Below are positions 17,745-25,925 of a stretch of 64,000 nt of DNA, one piece after another. The first letter of the stretch is position 1. The number at the start of each line of letters is the position of its first letter. Origin of the DNA: JBLZUR01 sp048565625 (GTDB taxonomy: Bacteria > Pseudomonadota > Alphaproteobacteria > Sphingomonadales > Sphingomonadaceae); contig NZ_JBLZUR010000002.1 in assembly GCF_048565625.1 (NCBI RefSeq), positions 62,001-126,000 of the forward strand, written 5' to 3'. A program made the position numbers and the translations under genes. Below the pieces are notes generated by a model. That model saw only the letters and a program-made list of their open reading frames with translations, was not told the origin of the DNA and made no database searches.

Positions 17745-18467
17745 ATGAATCTGCACACACACTGGGCTCACTCAGCCGAGATTTCTCATCGTCAGCCAGA
17801 CCCTACGGCTTCATCTCCGAGCCAGCACCACCGCTTACGTCGGTTTTGGTCGTTAGGTACGCAACGCCTCCTGTACGTCGCGGCAGAAACCGGTGCCCGC
17901 TGTGTCCGAGACAGATTGCGCGTGGACCCCGTCGAGTGGCTGACGACGCCGCGCAATCTATTCGACGGCCAAGCTGCTGTCGAAGCATGCCGGCACGACG
18001 AAGGGTTCCGCCGCGCGATGGTGCTGCATGGTCTTTCGGCTAACTTAAACGCCGCGCCTGACGTGGTCGCCCACATTCCCGCAACCGAGTTCCTGAGCAG
18101 CCCAGCTCGCGCAGCACTAGGGATAGTTCCACCTAACTTTGGGAAGGCCCCCAGATCGAGCCCCGGACGAAAGCCTGCCCTATACTCCGGAACAATCACG
18201 GCCGATCTCAACAACTGTGCCGTTCAGATATTCTTTGCAATGGTCGCACACAGTCCGGGCGAGGTCCGCGCCCGCGTTCGACACCGCCTAGGGCCGCTGC
18301 TAGAGGATCAAGCGATCGTCCGTCTTGGCTTCGACTGGAGTGAGCCTCTCGCCTGCGCGATGGTCTCCGAAGCGATGGCCGATCTCCTGACTTTGGTGGA
18401 GGAAGAACCCGGATCCGATCTCGGGCACGGCTTAGATTTCCAAGTCGAACAGCGGTTCACATCATAG
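17745..18467 (+). CDS. Hypothetical island protein next to ArsR
   Basis: The 240-residue soluble protein is not recognised. A central block, VEWLTTPRNLFDGQAAVEAC then FRRAMVLHGLSANLNAAPD, has a W-x-x-P-x-x-L-x-G-x-x-A pattern loosely like the toxin-binding domain of MbcA/ParS antitoxins. The C-terminal half (AVQIFFAMVAHSPGEVRARV) is helical. There is no signal peptide. It is the first gene of a rightward set that also holds a 72-residue protein and an MbcA/ParS/Xre-like gene, and it may be controlled by the divergent ArsR. Confidence 0.5.
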   Translation: MNLHTHWAHSAEISHRQPDPTASSPSQHHRLRRFWSLGTQRLLYVAAETGARCVRDRLRVDPVEWLTTPRNLFDGQAAVEACRHDEGFRRAMVLHGLSANLNAAPDVVAHIPATEFLSSPARAALGIVPPNFGKAPRSSPGRKPALYSGTITADLNNCAVQIFFAMVAHSPGEVRARVRHRLGPLLEDQAIVRLGFDWSEPLACAMVSEAMADLLTLVEEEPGSDLGHGLDFQVEQRFTS

Positions 18468-18520
18468 ATGTTACAGCTCCTCGCCGCTTCAACTTCCAAC
18501 GGCACTTCGGAGTCATCAAG

Positions 18521-18739
18521 GTGCTAAAGATCAAAGTTGAACTTTGGCCGCAAGGCGACGAACGCAGCAAGCGGCTGATTGCGGAAGCAACAATTGCCAA
18601 TGTGGGAGCAAACCGGCTCGGTAATAGCTATACCGTCGAGTTATCCCAGAAGCCATGTCCCGAACTTAGTATCGAGGGGTTTGAGACAGCTTTCGATATC
18701 TGTGCCACAATCGGCGTCAAAGCGTCTGGGCGCTCCTGA
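18521..18739 (+). CDS. Small hypothetical island protein
   Basis: The 72-residue product begins MLKIKVELWPQGDERSKRLI, a beta-strand-rich start shared, as I recall, with small uncharacterised proteins of alphaproteobacterial mobile elements. Start GTG has GGAG eight bases upstream. The frame is open further upstream but without a start codon. No function can be assigned. It lies between the two neighbouring rightward genes and may be cotranscribed with them. Confidence 0.45.
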   Translation: MLKIKVELWPQGDERSKRLIAEATIANVGANRLGNSYTVELSQKPCPELSIEGFETAFDICATIGVKASGRS

Positions 18740-18853
18740 AGCGGATGCTGGAGGAGGCGGAGATGCCGAGGTCACTGCGCGCTTCGAAAGCGGGCGAGTA
18801 CGCAGACCCAAGTCGACAAGATCCGGACGAGGAGCCTGCAGGATGCGACAGCC

Positions 18854-19237
18854 ATGATCGATGATGCGAACGATCTTGGTGGTCCCGCTCTACGAACGTT
18901 CTTCGAAATAGCTGAGCGATGGTCCCTCACCGACGAGGAGCAAAGGCAGATCCTCGGCCTTTCAAGCAGTTTTGCCCTGCATCGCTGGAGGACAAAAGCG
19001 CAGCGTAAAACGCCCCTGTCCCTTCCGCACGACACTCTCGAACGAATCGGCCACATCATCGGGATCTATCGATCGGTCCATACTCTTCTGCCGCTGGCGC
19101 CAGCAGCTGACCGATGGATCCGAGCTCTAAATACGGCGCCGCTCTTTGGCGGGCGTTCGGCTCTGACCAGGATGTTGGAAGGGGACATATGCGACTTGCG
19201 CGCGGTACGAAGCTACCTCGACGCTGCGTTGGTATGA
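18854..19237 (+). CDS. MbcA/ParS/Xre-type antitoxin-like protein
   Basis: The 127-residue protein has the two parts of this antitoxin family: an N-terminal Xre-like helix-turn-helix (LRTFFEIAERWSLTDEEQRQ, then LERIGHIIGIYRSVHTLLP) and the C-terminal toxin-binding domain (WIRALNTAPLFGGRSALTRM). Its normal partner is a RES-domain NAD+-degrading toxin encoded just downstream. Here the next gene is a convergent SnoaL-like gene, so the antitoxin is an orphan or the toxin was lost. DNA binding and autoregulation are expected from the family. Confidence 0.75.
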   Translation: MIDDANDLGGPALRTFFEIAERWSLTDEEQRQILGLSSSFALHRWRTKAQRKTPLSLPHDTLERIGHIIGIYRSVHTLLPLAPAADRWIRALNTAPLFGGRSALTRMLEGDICDLRAVRSYLDAALV

Positions 19238-19269
19238 GTGCAGCTTAATCACCAAAACCGATGCGCTCG

Positions 19270-19620
19270 CTAGCCGAGCCGATGCGTGTAAACCTCATTA
19301 TGGCTGATCAGCCCGCCAGTGAGAACTACATGGTCAAAACCGCGCAGGCGCAAGGCGTTGGCACCGTCTCCTACAGTTAGGTGCCATCTAGCGCAGAACC
19401 CGCCTGAGATCGCCCACAACTGGTCCGCTTCATATCGCCAGGCCGGCATAGTTGCGAAGAGGCGGGTAAGATGGGTGGCGAGAGCCTCCGTACCGATCAA
19501 GCCCTGGGGAACGTGCTCGTCGTAGTATCTGACCTCAGCGTGGTAAAACGATAACACGGATGCGACAGACTTGATCGTCCACGCTTCTAGCCATCGGCGA
19601 TTGAAATCCTCTAAGTCCAT
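19270..19620 (-). CDS. SnoaL/NTF2-like protein
   Basis: The 116-residue single-domain protein has the cone-shaped NTF2 fold pattern: an N-terminal helix LEDFNRRWLEAWTIKSVASV, then FYHAEVRYYDEHVPQGLIGT and strands including GGFCARWHLTVGDG. Such proteins are small isomerases, cyclases or binding partners in catabolic pathways. It is the last gene of a leftward operon (NMO-like, acyl-CoA synthetase, quinone/enoyl reductase, SnoaL), 4 bp after the reductase stop. The IS insertion upstream is likely polar on it. Confidence 0.7.
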   Translation of the reverse strand: MDLEDFNRRWLEAWTIKSVASVLSFYHAEVRYYDEHVPQGLIGTEALATHLTRLFATMPAWRYEADQLWAISGGFCARWHLTVGDGANALRLRGFDHVVLTGGLISHNEVYTHRLG

Positions 19621-19624
19621 CTAT

Positions 19625-20698
19625 TCAGACCTCATGTGATAGGCTGGTAGCAAAGGACGAACCAACGGTTTGGATCGTCACCACGCTTCTGCCGACAGAA
19701 TCTCTCTCGGCTAGTCTCTGAAGCGCCTGACGTGCCTGATCCAACGGTACAATCGCTTGCGGAGCGGGGCGGATGCGCCCCTCCAGCCACCATGCGAGGA
19801 TCTCATCCCTTTCTCGTCGATAGAGGTCCGGATGATCGACAGCGAATGAGCCATAGAAAACGCCGCGCATATCGCACTCTTTCAGCAGAACTAGGTTCAG
19901 CGGAAGCCTTGGAATACCTGCTGTGAACCCGAGGACCAGATATCGCCCTCCTTTCGCGACTGTACGAAGGGCCGCCTCGCTGTAGCTGCTCCCGACGGGA
20001 TCCAGCACGACGTCCGCTGCTCCGGACGGCAGCTTGTCTTTGAACGACCGGGCTAGCTGATGGGATGCGCTTGTAGAGCGCAGTCGCTCATAAACGACAA
20101 CCTCATCCGCTCCTGCCGCCCAACACGCTTGTTCCTTCTCTGCGCTCGACACGGCAGCGACAACGAACGCCCCGAGCAACTTGGCGAGTTGGACTGCGGC
20201 AAGTCCAAGGCCCCCTGCAGCCCCGAGCACCAACAGCCGAGATCCGGGGGTTAATTCGCCTCTGTCACACAACGCATGAAGCGCCGCGCCGAACGTGAAG
20301 AGCAATGCCGCACCTTCGACCGGGTTGCTCTCTTCTGGTACGGCGACCGTGTCACAGGCTTTCGCCACTAGGTACTCGGCAAGTCCCCCGCTCAGCGCGG
20401 TCGCCAGCACCGGTTCGCCGGGTCGTAGATGTGAGACGCCACTCCCCACAGCATGGACGTAGCCGGAGACCTCGCCTCCCGGAGCGAATGGCCGAGTTGG
20501 CTGATATTGATAGCGATCGTTGATGATGAGGGTGTCAGGATAGTTGAGGCCGCAAGCTAAGACACGGATGCGTACCTCTCCCGCTTTTGGCAGCGGAAGC
20601 GGAAGGTCGCCGAGCTCAAGCTTTTCAGCCGGACCCGGAGCTACCGAGATGAGGGCTCGCATGCGAGAGGCCGGAGCCAGTGCGCCCTGATGGTTCAA
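19625..20698 (-). CDS. NADPH:quinone oxidoreductase / medium-chain enoyl reductase
   Basis: This is a zinc-free medium-chain dehydrogenase of the QOR type (357 residues). The N-terminal GroES-like domain contains VLACGLNYPDTLIINDRYQY and FAPGGEVSGYVHAVGSGV, and the Rossmann motif is LLVLGAAGGLGLAAVQLAKL. Zinc ligands are not conserved, as expected for QOR and enoyl-type reductases. The start is a TTG overlapping the acyl-CoA synthetase stop (TTGA), with AAGG eight bases upstream; the ATG at residue 13 (MRALISVAPG) is also possible. In this operon it could reduce an enoyl-CoA. Confidence 0.8.
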   Translation of the reverse strand: MNHQGALAPASRMRALISVAPGPAEKLELGDLPLPLPKAGEVRIRVLACGLNYPDTLIINDRYQYQPTRPFAPGGEVSGYVHAVGSGVSHLRPGEPVLATALSGGLAEYLVAKACDTVAVPEESNPVEGAALLFTFGAALHALCDRGELTPGSRLLVLGAAGGLGLAAVQLAKLLGAFVVAAVSSAEKEQACWAAGADEVVVYERLRSTSASHQLARSFKDKLPSGAADVVLDPVGSSYSEAALRTVAKGGRYLVLGFTAGIPRLPLNLVLLKECDMRGVFYGSFAVDHPDLYRRERDEILAWWLEGRIRPAPQAIVPLDQARQALQRLAERDSVGRSVVTIQTVGSSFATSLSHEV

Positions 20699-21917
20699 GC
20701 CTCTACCTTGGGCGCTGAGCTAACGATTGACGCCTGGTCCCAGTACCTCTCTCGAATGATCCGCTTGAAAAGCTTGCCCGTGGGCTGGCGCGGCAGCGTG
20801 TCCACGAAATCATACTGTCGGGGCACCTTTACCCCGCTCAACCTCTCTCGAGCGTAGGCTTCCAGCTCCTGAGCTAGTGTGGGCGACACATGAGCCGGAT
20901 CAACGGGTTGTACGACGGCAACAACCCGCTCTCCCATCTCTCCATCTGGCGCGCCGATCACGGCGACATCTTGCACCTTGGGATGCGTGATCAGAACGTT
21001 CTCAATTTCCGCCGGATAAATGTTTACGCCGCCAGATATTATGGTGAAAGCTTTACGGTCCGTGAGGAAGAGGTAGCCGTCCTTATCCACATGGCCGATA
21101 TCGCCGTAGGTTGCCCAGCCATGCTTGTTGCGGCTTTCAGCCGTCTTCTGCGGGTCGCCGAAATACTCACTGAGGTTATCAGCCTCAAAGTAGACTCCCC
21201 CGCTTATGCCAGCCTCAACCTCCTCACCATCGTCGTCGCATATATGCAATTTCCCGAGAACTGCGCGTCCGACAGACCCTGGACGAGCCAGCCACTCCTC
21301 CGGACCAATCGCCGTGCCACCGAAGCCTTCGGTACCCCCGTAGTATTCGTACAGAACGGGACCCCACCAGTCGAGCATCGCGCGCTTGACGTCGATCGAG
21401 CAGGGTGCGCCAGCGTGCAACGCAACCTTCATGGACGACACGTTGTAGCGCTCCTTGACCTCGCTCGGCAGCTTGAGCAGCCGAACGAAGTGCGTCGGCA
21501 CCCACTGGCTTGCGTTGACACCGTAGCGCTCGATGGCGGCAAGTGCGCCCTCGGGATCGAACTTGCCCGACATGATCACTGTGCCACCAAGCGCTTGGAT
21601 CGCCATAGCCCAGCGAAGGGGAGCAGCATGGTACATTGGGGCTGGTGTCAAGTAGACGCTATCCGCCCCGAGCCCAAACGCCGCTTTCACCAGGTTTTCG
21701 AGTGCGGTCGGTTGTTCGATCGGTCCTCCCTGCATCGGGAGTCTCACACCTTTCGGCCGACCGGTCGTGCCGGAGGAGTACAGCATTTCGGATCCGGCCG
21801 ATTCCACAGGCAGCCTGTCCGTCGGCTGATCCTCCAAGGCGGTCTCAAGCGAGGAAAGCCGGCCGTCCAAAGGCGCTGAGCTCTCTCGATAGCGGACGAG
21901 CACACTAGGGTCCGGAC

Positions 21918-22340
21918 TCACAACCACCAGATGACGGTGGCGGCGAGGGCGATGGCGCTCATGAAGTTCTTGATGTTGCGATCGAAGCGGGTGGCGAGCC
22001 GCCTCCAGTCCTTGAGGCGGCAGAACATGCGCTCGATGACGTTGCGCTGTTTGTAGATGGTGCGGTCGTAGTCGTACTGGACCTTGCGGTTGCAGCGCGG
22101 CGGGATGACGGCCTGGGTGCCGCGCTGGTCGAGCCACTCGCGCAACTCCTGACTGTCATAGCCCTTGTCGGCGACGAGTTCGACGGATGGGGGCAGCGCC
22201 GCGATGCAGGTCTTGGCGACCTTGCAGTCGTGGACGTTGCCGGGCGTCAGCAGGAGGACGTGAGGGCGGCCCTTGGCGTCGCAGACGGCATGGACCTTGG
22301 TGTTCCGGCCGCCTTTGGTGCGGCCGATACCATGGGCCAA
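21918..22340 (-). CDS. IS5-family transposase, second frame (copy 1)
   Basis: The downstream frame carries the remaining DDE residues: VELVADKGYDSQELREWL (second aspartate) and QRNVIERMFCRLKDWRRLAT (glutamate), then RFDRNIKNF. It overlaps the first frame and lacks its own ribosome-binding site, so expression is expected by -1 frameshifting rather than from the nominal TTG start. Confidence 0.88.
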   Translation of the reverse strand: MAHGIGRTKGGRNTKVHAVCDAKGRPHVLLLTPGNVHDCKVAKTCIAALPPSVELVADKGYDSQELREWLDQRGTQAVIPPRCNRKVQYDYDRTIYKQRNVIERMFCRLKDWRRLATRFDRNIKNFMSAIALAATVIWWL

Positions 22341-22672
22341 GGCCCCCCTTTTCCACCGCCTGCGCAGCGGTGGACCTTGATGCAGCTGCTATCGATGAAC
22401 AGCCGGTCCGGCGCGTCGTCGGCGCCTGCCAGCGCGCTGAAAATCCCCTCCCAGATGCCGCGCTCGGACCAGCGCACGAAGCGATTGTAGAGCGTCTTCT
22501 TTGGCCCGTACACGTCCGAGCAGTCCACCCAGCGACCGCCGCAGCGGAGCGCATGCACGATCCCGCTCAGCACCCGGCGATCATCCACACGTGCCTTGCC
22601 GCGAACGTCCGTCGGCAGCAGTGGTGCGATCCGCTCCCACTGCGCATCGGAAAACCAGAAGAAATCAGCCAT
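22247..22672 (-). CDS. IS5-family transposase, first frame (copy 1)
   Basis: This 141-residue upstream frame begins MADFFWFSDAQWERIAPLLP, the N-terminal DUF4096-like domain of IS5 transposases. It contains the first catalytic aspartate in RLFIDSSCIKVHR. Alone it ends shortly after the slippery run; a -1 slip would continue into the second frame to give a transposase of roughly 270 residues. GGAGG precedes the ATG. Confidence 0.88.
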   Translation of the reverse strand: MADFFWFSDAQWERIAPLLPTDVRGKARVDDRRVLSGIVHALRCGGRWVDCSDVYGPKKTLYNRFVRWSERGIWEGIFSALAGADDAPDRLFIDSSCIKVHRCAGGGKGGPWPMVSAAPKAAGTPRSMPSATPRAALTSSC

Positions 22673-23117
22673 TCCACCGCCTCCACACCAACGCAGTGAA
22701 TCACGATCCAAGCGGTAGCAAAAGCCGTTATTGGGTCCGGACCCTAATGTCTTGAGCCACCTCGGCAATCGCCTTGGCAGAATGCACGTATTCGTCGGCG
22801 CAGATGATCACGCGTGCAGCGCTGTCCTCGGCTATGTACAGCGCTTCATCGGGGGTGAGATGCGTAGAAAGCGCGGTGAAGTAGAGGCCCGCACGCTGCG
22901 CCGCCCACGCGCAGGCGAAGAACAATGGCTCATTCGGGAGCATGACTGCGATGCAGTCTCCTTGGCCAGCGCCGAGCGAGCGAAAAAGGTGCGCCAGCTG
23001 ATTTGATCGAGCTTCGAGATCTCCATAGGACACCTCCAGCCCGGTCTCGGCCATGATGAGGGCAGCCTTATTCGGCGTCGACTGCGCGTGTTGGAAGATG
23101 TGCATCTCGTACCGCCC

Positions 23118-24128
23118 CTATGTGGTAACCGGAATTGCCTTCGCTGAGGCAACGCGTTCAGTGGTAAGGTCAGCCAGAAGCCGAATGCGATCTAACGCTT
23201 CGGCCATGATCCGTTCGATCAGGTCACGTACGGTCGGAACGTCATGTATAAGACCTTGAACAACGCCAGCCGTCCAGATGCCGGCGTCCAGATCTCCGCT
23301 CGTCAGGCCGGCTCGCCCACGATCACCAGCTACGAGCGGCAGGAGCTCCTCGAGGCCGCGGTTGTCCCGCTCCAGTTCTATAACCCGTTCGCTGATCGCG
23401 TTTCGTGCAACGCGAGCGGTGTTTCGAACCGATCGAAGAATGAGCCGAGTCGCTCGCTCGTCTGCGGCGACAATCGCCTCCTTGAAGCGGTCGTGAATAG
23501 GCGCCTCTTGCGTGGCACAGAACCGAGTGCCCATGTTGATACCGTCAGCGCCAAGGGCCAGAGCAGACACAAGGCCGCGCCCGTCCGCGAAGCCACCGGA
23601 GGCCAAAACGGGAACCGTAAGGCGATCGGCGGCCACAGCAATAAGCACCAGGCCCGGAATGTCATCCTCCCCCACGTGACCCGCGCACTCGAAGCCGTCC
23701 ATTGAGATCACATCAACTCCCAGAGACTGCGCGGTGAGCGCGTGTCGAATCGATGTGCATTTGTGAATGATCTTGATGCCGTGGGCCTTGAGCCGTTCTA
23801 CCAGCTCAGCTGGGTTCCGGCCCGCCGTCTCAACGATCCCGACCTTCTCCTGTATGACAGCGGCGCAGAGCTCGGAGTAGCGCGGCGCGTCGATCGTCGG
23901 GGTCAAGGTGAGATTAACAGCAAAGGGACTGTCAGTGAGCTGGCGACAGGCACTGATCTCAGCCCTAAGCGCCTCGGCATCACGGAAGGTCAGAGCTGTG
24001 ATTGTTCCCAGGCCGCCCGCTCGGGACACCGCAGCGGCCAGGCGGGCTGTTCCGACATGCTGCATGCCGCCCTGCATTATCGGGTAACGTACGCCGGTCA
24101 GGTTAGTGAAGCGCGTCGGCAATGTCAC
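23118..24128 (-). CDS. Nitronate monooxygenase-like FMN protein
   Basis: This is a 336-residue TIM-barrel flavoprotein of the 2-nitropropane dioxygenase family. The FMN/phosphate-binding motifs are PIMQGGMQHVGTARLAAAVS, VISMDGFECAGHVGEDD and VPVLASGGFADGRGLVSALA followed by ADGINMGTRFCAT. Family members include true nitronate monooxygenases but also CoA-ester enzymes such as the steroid-ring enzyme IpdC. The acyl-CoA setting here favours a CoA-ester role, which is inference. The start is GTG with AGGG upstream. It heads the leftward operon, and a TetR-type palindrome lies 148 bp before the start. Confidence 0.82.
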   Translation of the reverse strand: MTLPTRFTNLTGVRYPIMQGGMQHVGTARLAAAVSRAGGLGTITALTFRDAEALRAEISACRQLTDSPFAVNLTLTPTIDAPRYSELCAAVIQEKVGIVETAGRNPAELVERLKAHGIKIIHKCTSIRHALTAQSLGVDVISMDGFECAGHVGEDDIPGLVLIAVAADRLTVPVLASGGFADGRGLVSALALGADGINMGTRFCATQEAPIHDRFKEAIVAADERATRLILRSVRNTARVARNAISERVIELERDNRGLEELLPLVAGDRGRAGLTSGDLDAGIWTAGVVQGLIHDVPTVRDLIERIMAEALDRIRLLADLTTERVASAKAIPVTT

Positions 24129-24275
24129 CGGTTCAACCCTGCGCCTTGGGCAATCGCCCGTGTTCCGTCACGCATAGACCTGCAGATCCGATTCTGAGGC
24201 AGGGCTCGGCAGCATCAACGGCTCACCCAATCTTGCGAACTGACCCTCTTCCACCAGCTGCCGAATGCCGCAGAC

Positions 24276-24289
24276 TGAACAAACAGTCA
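24276..24289. promoter_or_regulatory. Candidate TetR operator upstream of the NMO-like operon
   Basis: TGAACAAACAGTCA is one of three related palindromes in this cassette (consensus TGACTnnnnAGTCA). It lies in the gap between the TetR gene and the NMO-like gene, at the head of the leftward four-gene operon. The arms have imperfect symmetry (TGAAC / AGTCA). Confidence 0.55.
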
Positions 24290-24358
24290 ATGAACACACC
24301 TCAGCATCGGTCAGCTGCGTTTCACGATTACTGCTGGGACGATGCCGACCCTTTTCGG

Positions 24359-25021
24359 CTAGAGGCTGGGCCGAGCTGCAATGCCCGCAACTAGCACATC
24401 GAAAATGGTGTCCGCGAAGTCACGGCGGAGATCGTCATTGATCTCCTTAACTCCGAACGTGTGATTAAGAGGGGTCTTATATGCGACCAGGTGCTCGCAA
24501 GCGCCCACCACCATATGATAAAAGTGCATGGGATCGATCGGACGGAACAGCCCTTCCCGGACGCCTTGCTCTAGGATCGCACGGTGAAAATCCGCCACCG
24601 GCTTGATGAAGATCTCGCTGATGTGACGGGAGCGCTCTTCGTCTGCGTTTTGCTGCAGATGGTTCAGCAGCCGGTTCGTGAAAGGAGATCGAACGTAGGC
24701 GCTTACGACGCCACGTATATGCAGCCGCAGCTTCTTCTCGGCGGAGTAGTCTGAAGCCGCTAGTGCGGCCATGTCGCGTGCGGCGGCCGCAGTATGCCGC
24801 TCCACCACCGCCATGAGCAGCCCCTCCTTGCTGCCGAAGTGGTACTGCACCAACGCCGCGCTGTTGCCGGTGCGTAGCCCCACCTCGGTCAGTGGAAAGT
24901 CTAAACTGTCACGCTCACGCATGATGTCCGCAGCAGCGGTGATCAACGCCTCTCGAGAGGCCTCGCGGGCGAGGACACGGGCGTTCGGCGTGCCCAGTTC
25001 CCGCTTCGCCCTCGAGACCAT
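24359..25021 (-). CDS. TetR/AcrR-family regulator
   Basis: The 220-residue repressor has an N-terminal DNA-binding domain in the standard order: SREALITAAADIMRERDS, then LTEVGLRTGNSAALVQYHFG and SKEGLLMAVVERHTA. A long helical ligand-binding domain follows (HFYHMVVGACEHLVAYKTPL). The family usually senses a pathway intermediate, often a CoA thioester in such gene sets. A GAAAGG ribosome-binding site precedes the ATG. It is the last gene of the leftward thioesterase-SDR-TetR set, and it probably binds the three palindromes around it. Confidence 0.88.
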   Translation of the reverse strand: MVSRAKRELGTPNARVLAREASREALITAAADIMRERDSLDFPLTEVGLRTGNSAALVQYHFGSKEGLLMAVVERHTAAAARDMAALAASDYSAEKKLRLHIRGVVSAYVRSPFTNRLLNHLQQNADEERSRHISEIFIKPVADFHRAILEQGVREGLFRPIDPMHFYHMVVGACEHLVAYKTPLNHTFGVKEINDDLRRDFADTIFDVLVAGIAARPSL

Positions 25022-25095
25022 CGAAAACCTTTCATTCTATCGCATTGCAGTTGAAGCTTAAGCAGCCCGTTGGCTGATTGACAAGCGAGTGGGCC

Positions 25096-25878
25096 TCAGC
25101 GCGGCGCCATTCGAACGGCACCGTCCAACCGGATTTGCTCGCCATTGATGTAGCCGTTCTCAATCATGAAGATGGCAAGCCGAGCAAACTCTTCCGGGTG
25201 TCCCAGCCGTTTGGGGAAGGGAACCATCGCGGCGAGCCCTTCAACGAGTTCCTTTGGCCCAGCTTGAACCAAGGGCGTCGAGAAGATCCCCGGCAAGATC
25301 GTATTCACACGTATGCCGTCGTTCATGAGATCGCGTGCGATCGGCAAGGTCATCCCGACGATCCCCGCCTTCGAGGCGGAGTATGCCGCCTGACCGACTT
25401 GACCATCCTGCGCCGCAACAGAGGCCGTGCTGATGATCACACCACGTTCCCCGTCGGGACCGGGAGCAAGATCCAGCATGCCAGCTGCGGATTTGGCGAT
25501 ACAGCGGAAAGTCCCGACTAGGTTGATCTGGATGATCCGGTCGAACTGATCTAGGGGGTAGTGGCGGCTCAGCCCTGTTTTGCGATCGCGGCTCGCCGTC
25601 TTAACCGCATTGCCCGTACCAGCACAGTTAACCAGGATGTTCTCCTGACCGTGAGCGCTTCGCGCCTTTGAGAAAGCAGCATCGACACTGGCTTCATTGG
25701 TGACATCGGTCGAGCAGTAGATGCCGCCGATCTCTCCAGCTACCGCTTCGCCGCGAACTTGGTCGAGATCGAAGATCGCCACCTTCGCACCCTTCGCGGC
25801 CAGAGCGCGTGCAGTAGCTTCGCCGAGCCCGGAAGCGCCGCCTGTCACAATAGCCGCTTGCGTACCATTCAGTTCCAT
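25096..25878 (-). CDS. Short-chain dehydrogenase, HSD10/3-hydroxyacyl-CoA dehydrogenase type
   Basis: The 260-residue classical SDR has the NAD motif TGGASGLGEATARALAAKGA, NNAG-equivalent ILVNCAGTGNAV, catalytic Ser in IISTASVAAQDGQVG and YSASKAG. The N-terminus and the insert before YPLDQFDRIIQINLVGTF are like 3-hydroxyacyl-CoA dehydrogenase type 2 (17beta-HSD10). This suggests oxidation of a 3-hydroxyacyl-CoA before the thiolase step. GGAG lies eight bases before the ATG. It sits 47 bp after the thioesterase gene and 74 bp before the TetR gene. Confidence 0.85.
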   Translation of the reverse strand: MELNGTQAAIVTGGASGLGEATARALAAKGAKVAIFDLDQVRGEAVAGEIGGIYCSTDVTNEASVDAAFSKARSAHGQENILVNCAGTGNAVKTASRDRKTGLSRHYPLDQFDRIIQINLVGTFRCIAKSAAGMLDLAPGPDGERGVIISTASVAAQDGQVGQAAYSASKAGIVGMTLPIARDLMNDGIRVNTILPGIFSTPLVQAGPKELVEGLAAMVPFPKRLGHPEEFARLAIFMIENGYINGEQIRLDGAVRMAPR

Positions 25879-25925
25879 CGATTACTCCAAACTGAGGGGC
25901 CTGGTCACACGCGACCTGCCCGAGA

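Larger units (their letters stand above)
21908..22744 (-). mobile_element. IS5-family insertion sequence, copy 1 (837 bp)
   Basis: The ends are GGGTCCGGACTCAC and, inverted, GGGTCCGGACCCAA, and the element is flanked by a 2-bp TA duplication. The transposase is in two overlapping frames joined by a likely -1 slip on AAAAGGGGGG, as in IS5-family elements of the IS427 type. It interrupts the acyl-CoA synthetase. It differs from the second copy in this window by a single base (Ser versus Gly near the end of the transposase). Confidence 0.93.
20695..23105 (-). pseudogene. Acyl-CoA synthetase split by an IS element
   Basis: This is an AMP-forming acyl/aryl-CoA ligase. The 5' part encodes the start to AEVAQDI (about 120 residues). 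The 3' part resumes at VLVRYRESS and carries the P-loop MLYSSGTTGRPKGVRLP, the YEYYGGTEG block, WATYGDIGHVDKDGYLFLTD and the C-terminal lysine in RQPTGKLFKR. Removing the 837-bp IS and one TA copy restores one frame (AEVAQDI-S-VLVRY), giving about 525 residues. The insertion is therefore a clean, fairly recent knock-out. The gene starts 12 bp after the NMO-like stop and overlaps the reductase start. Confidence 0.9.
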
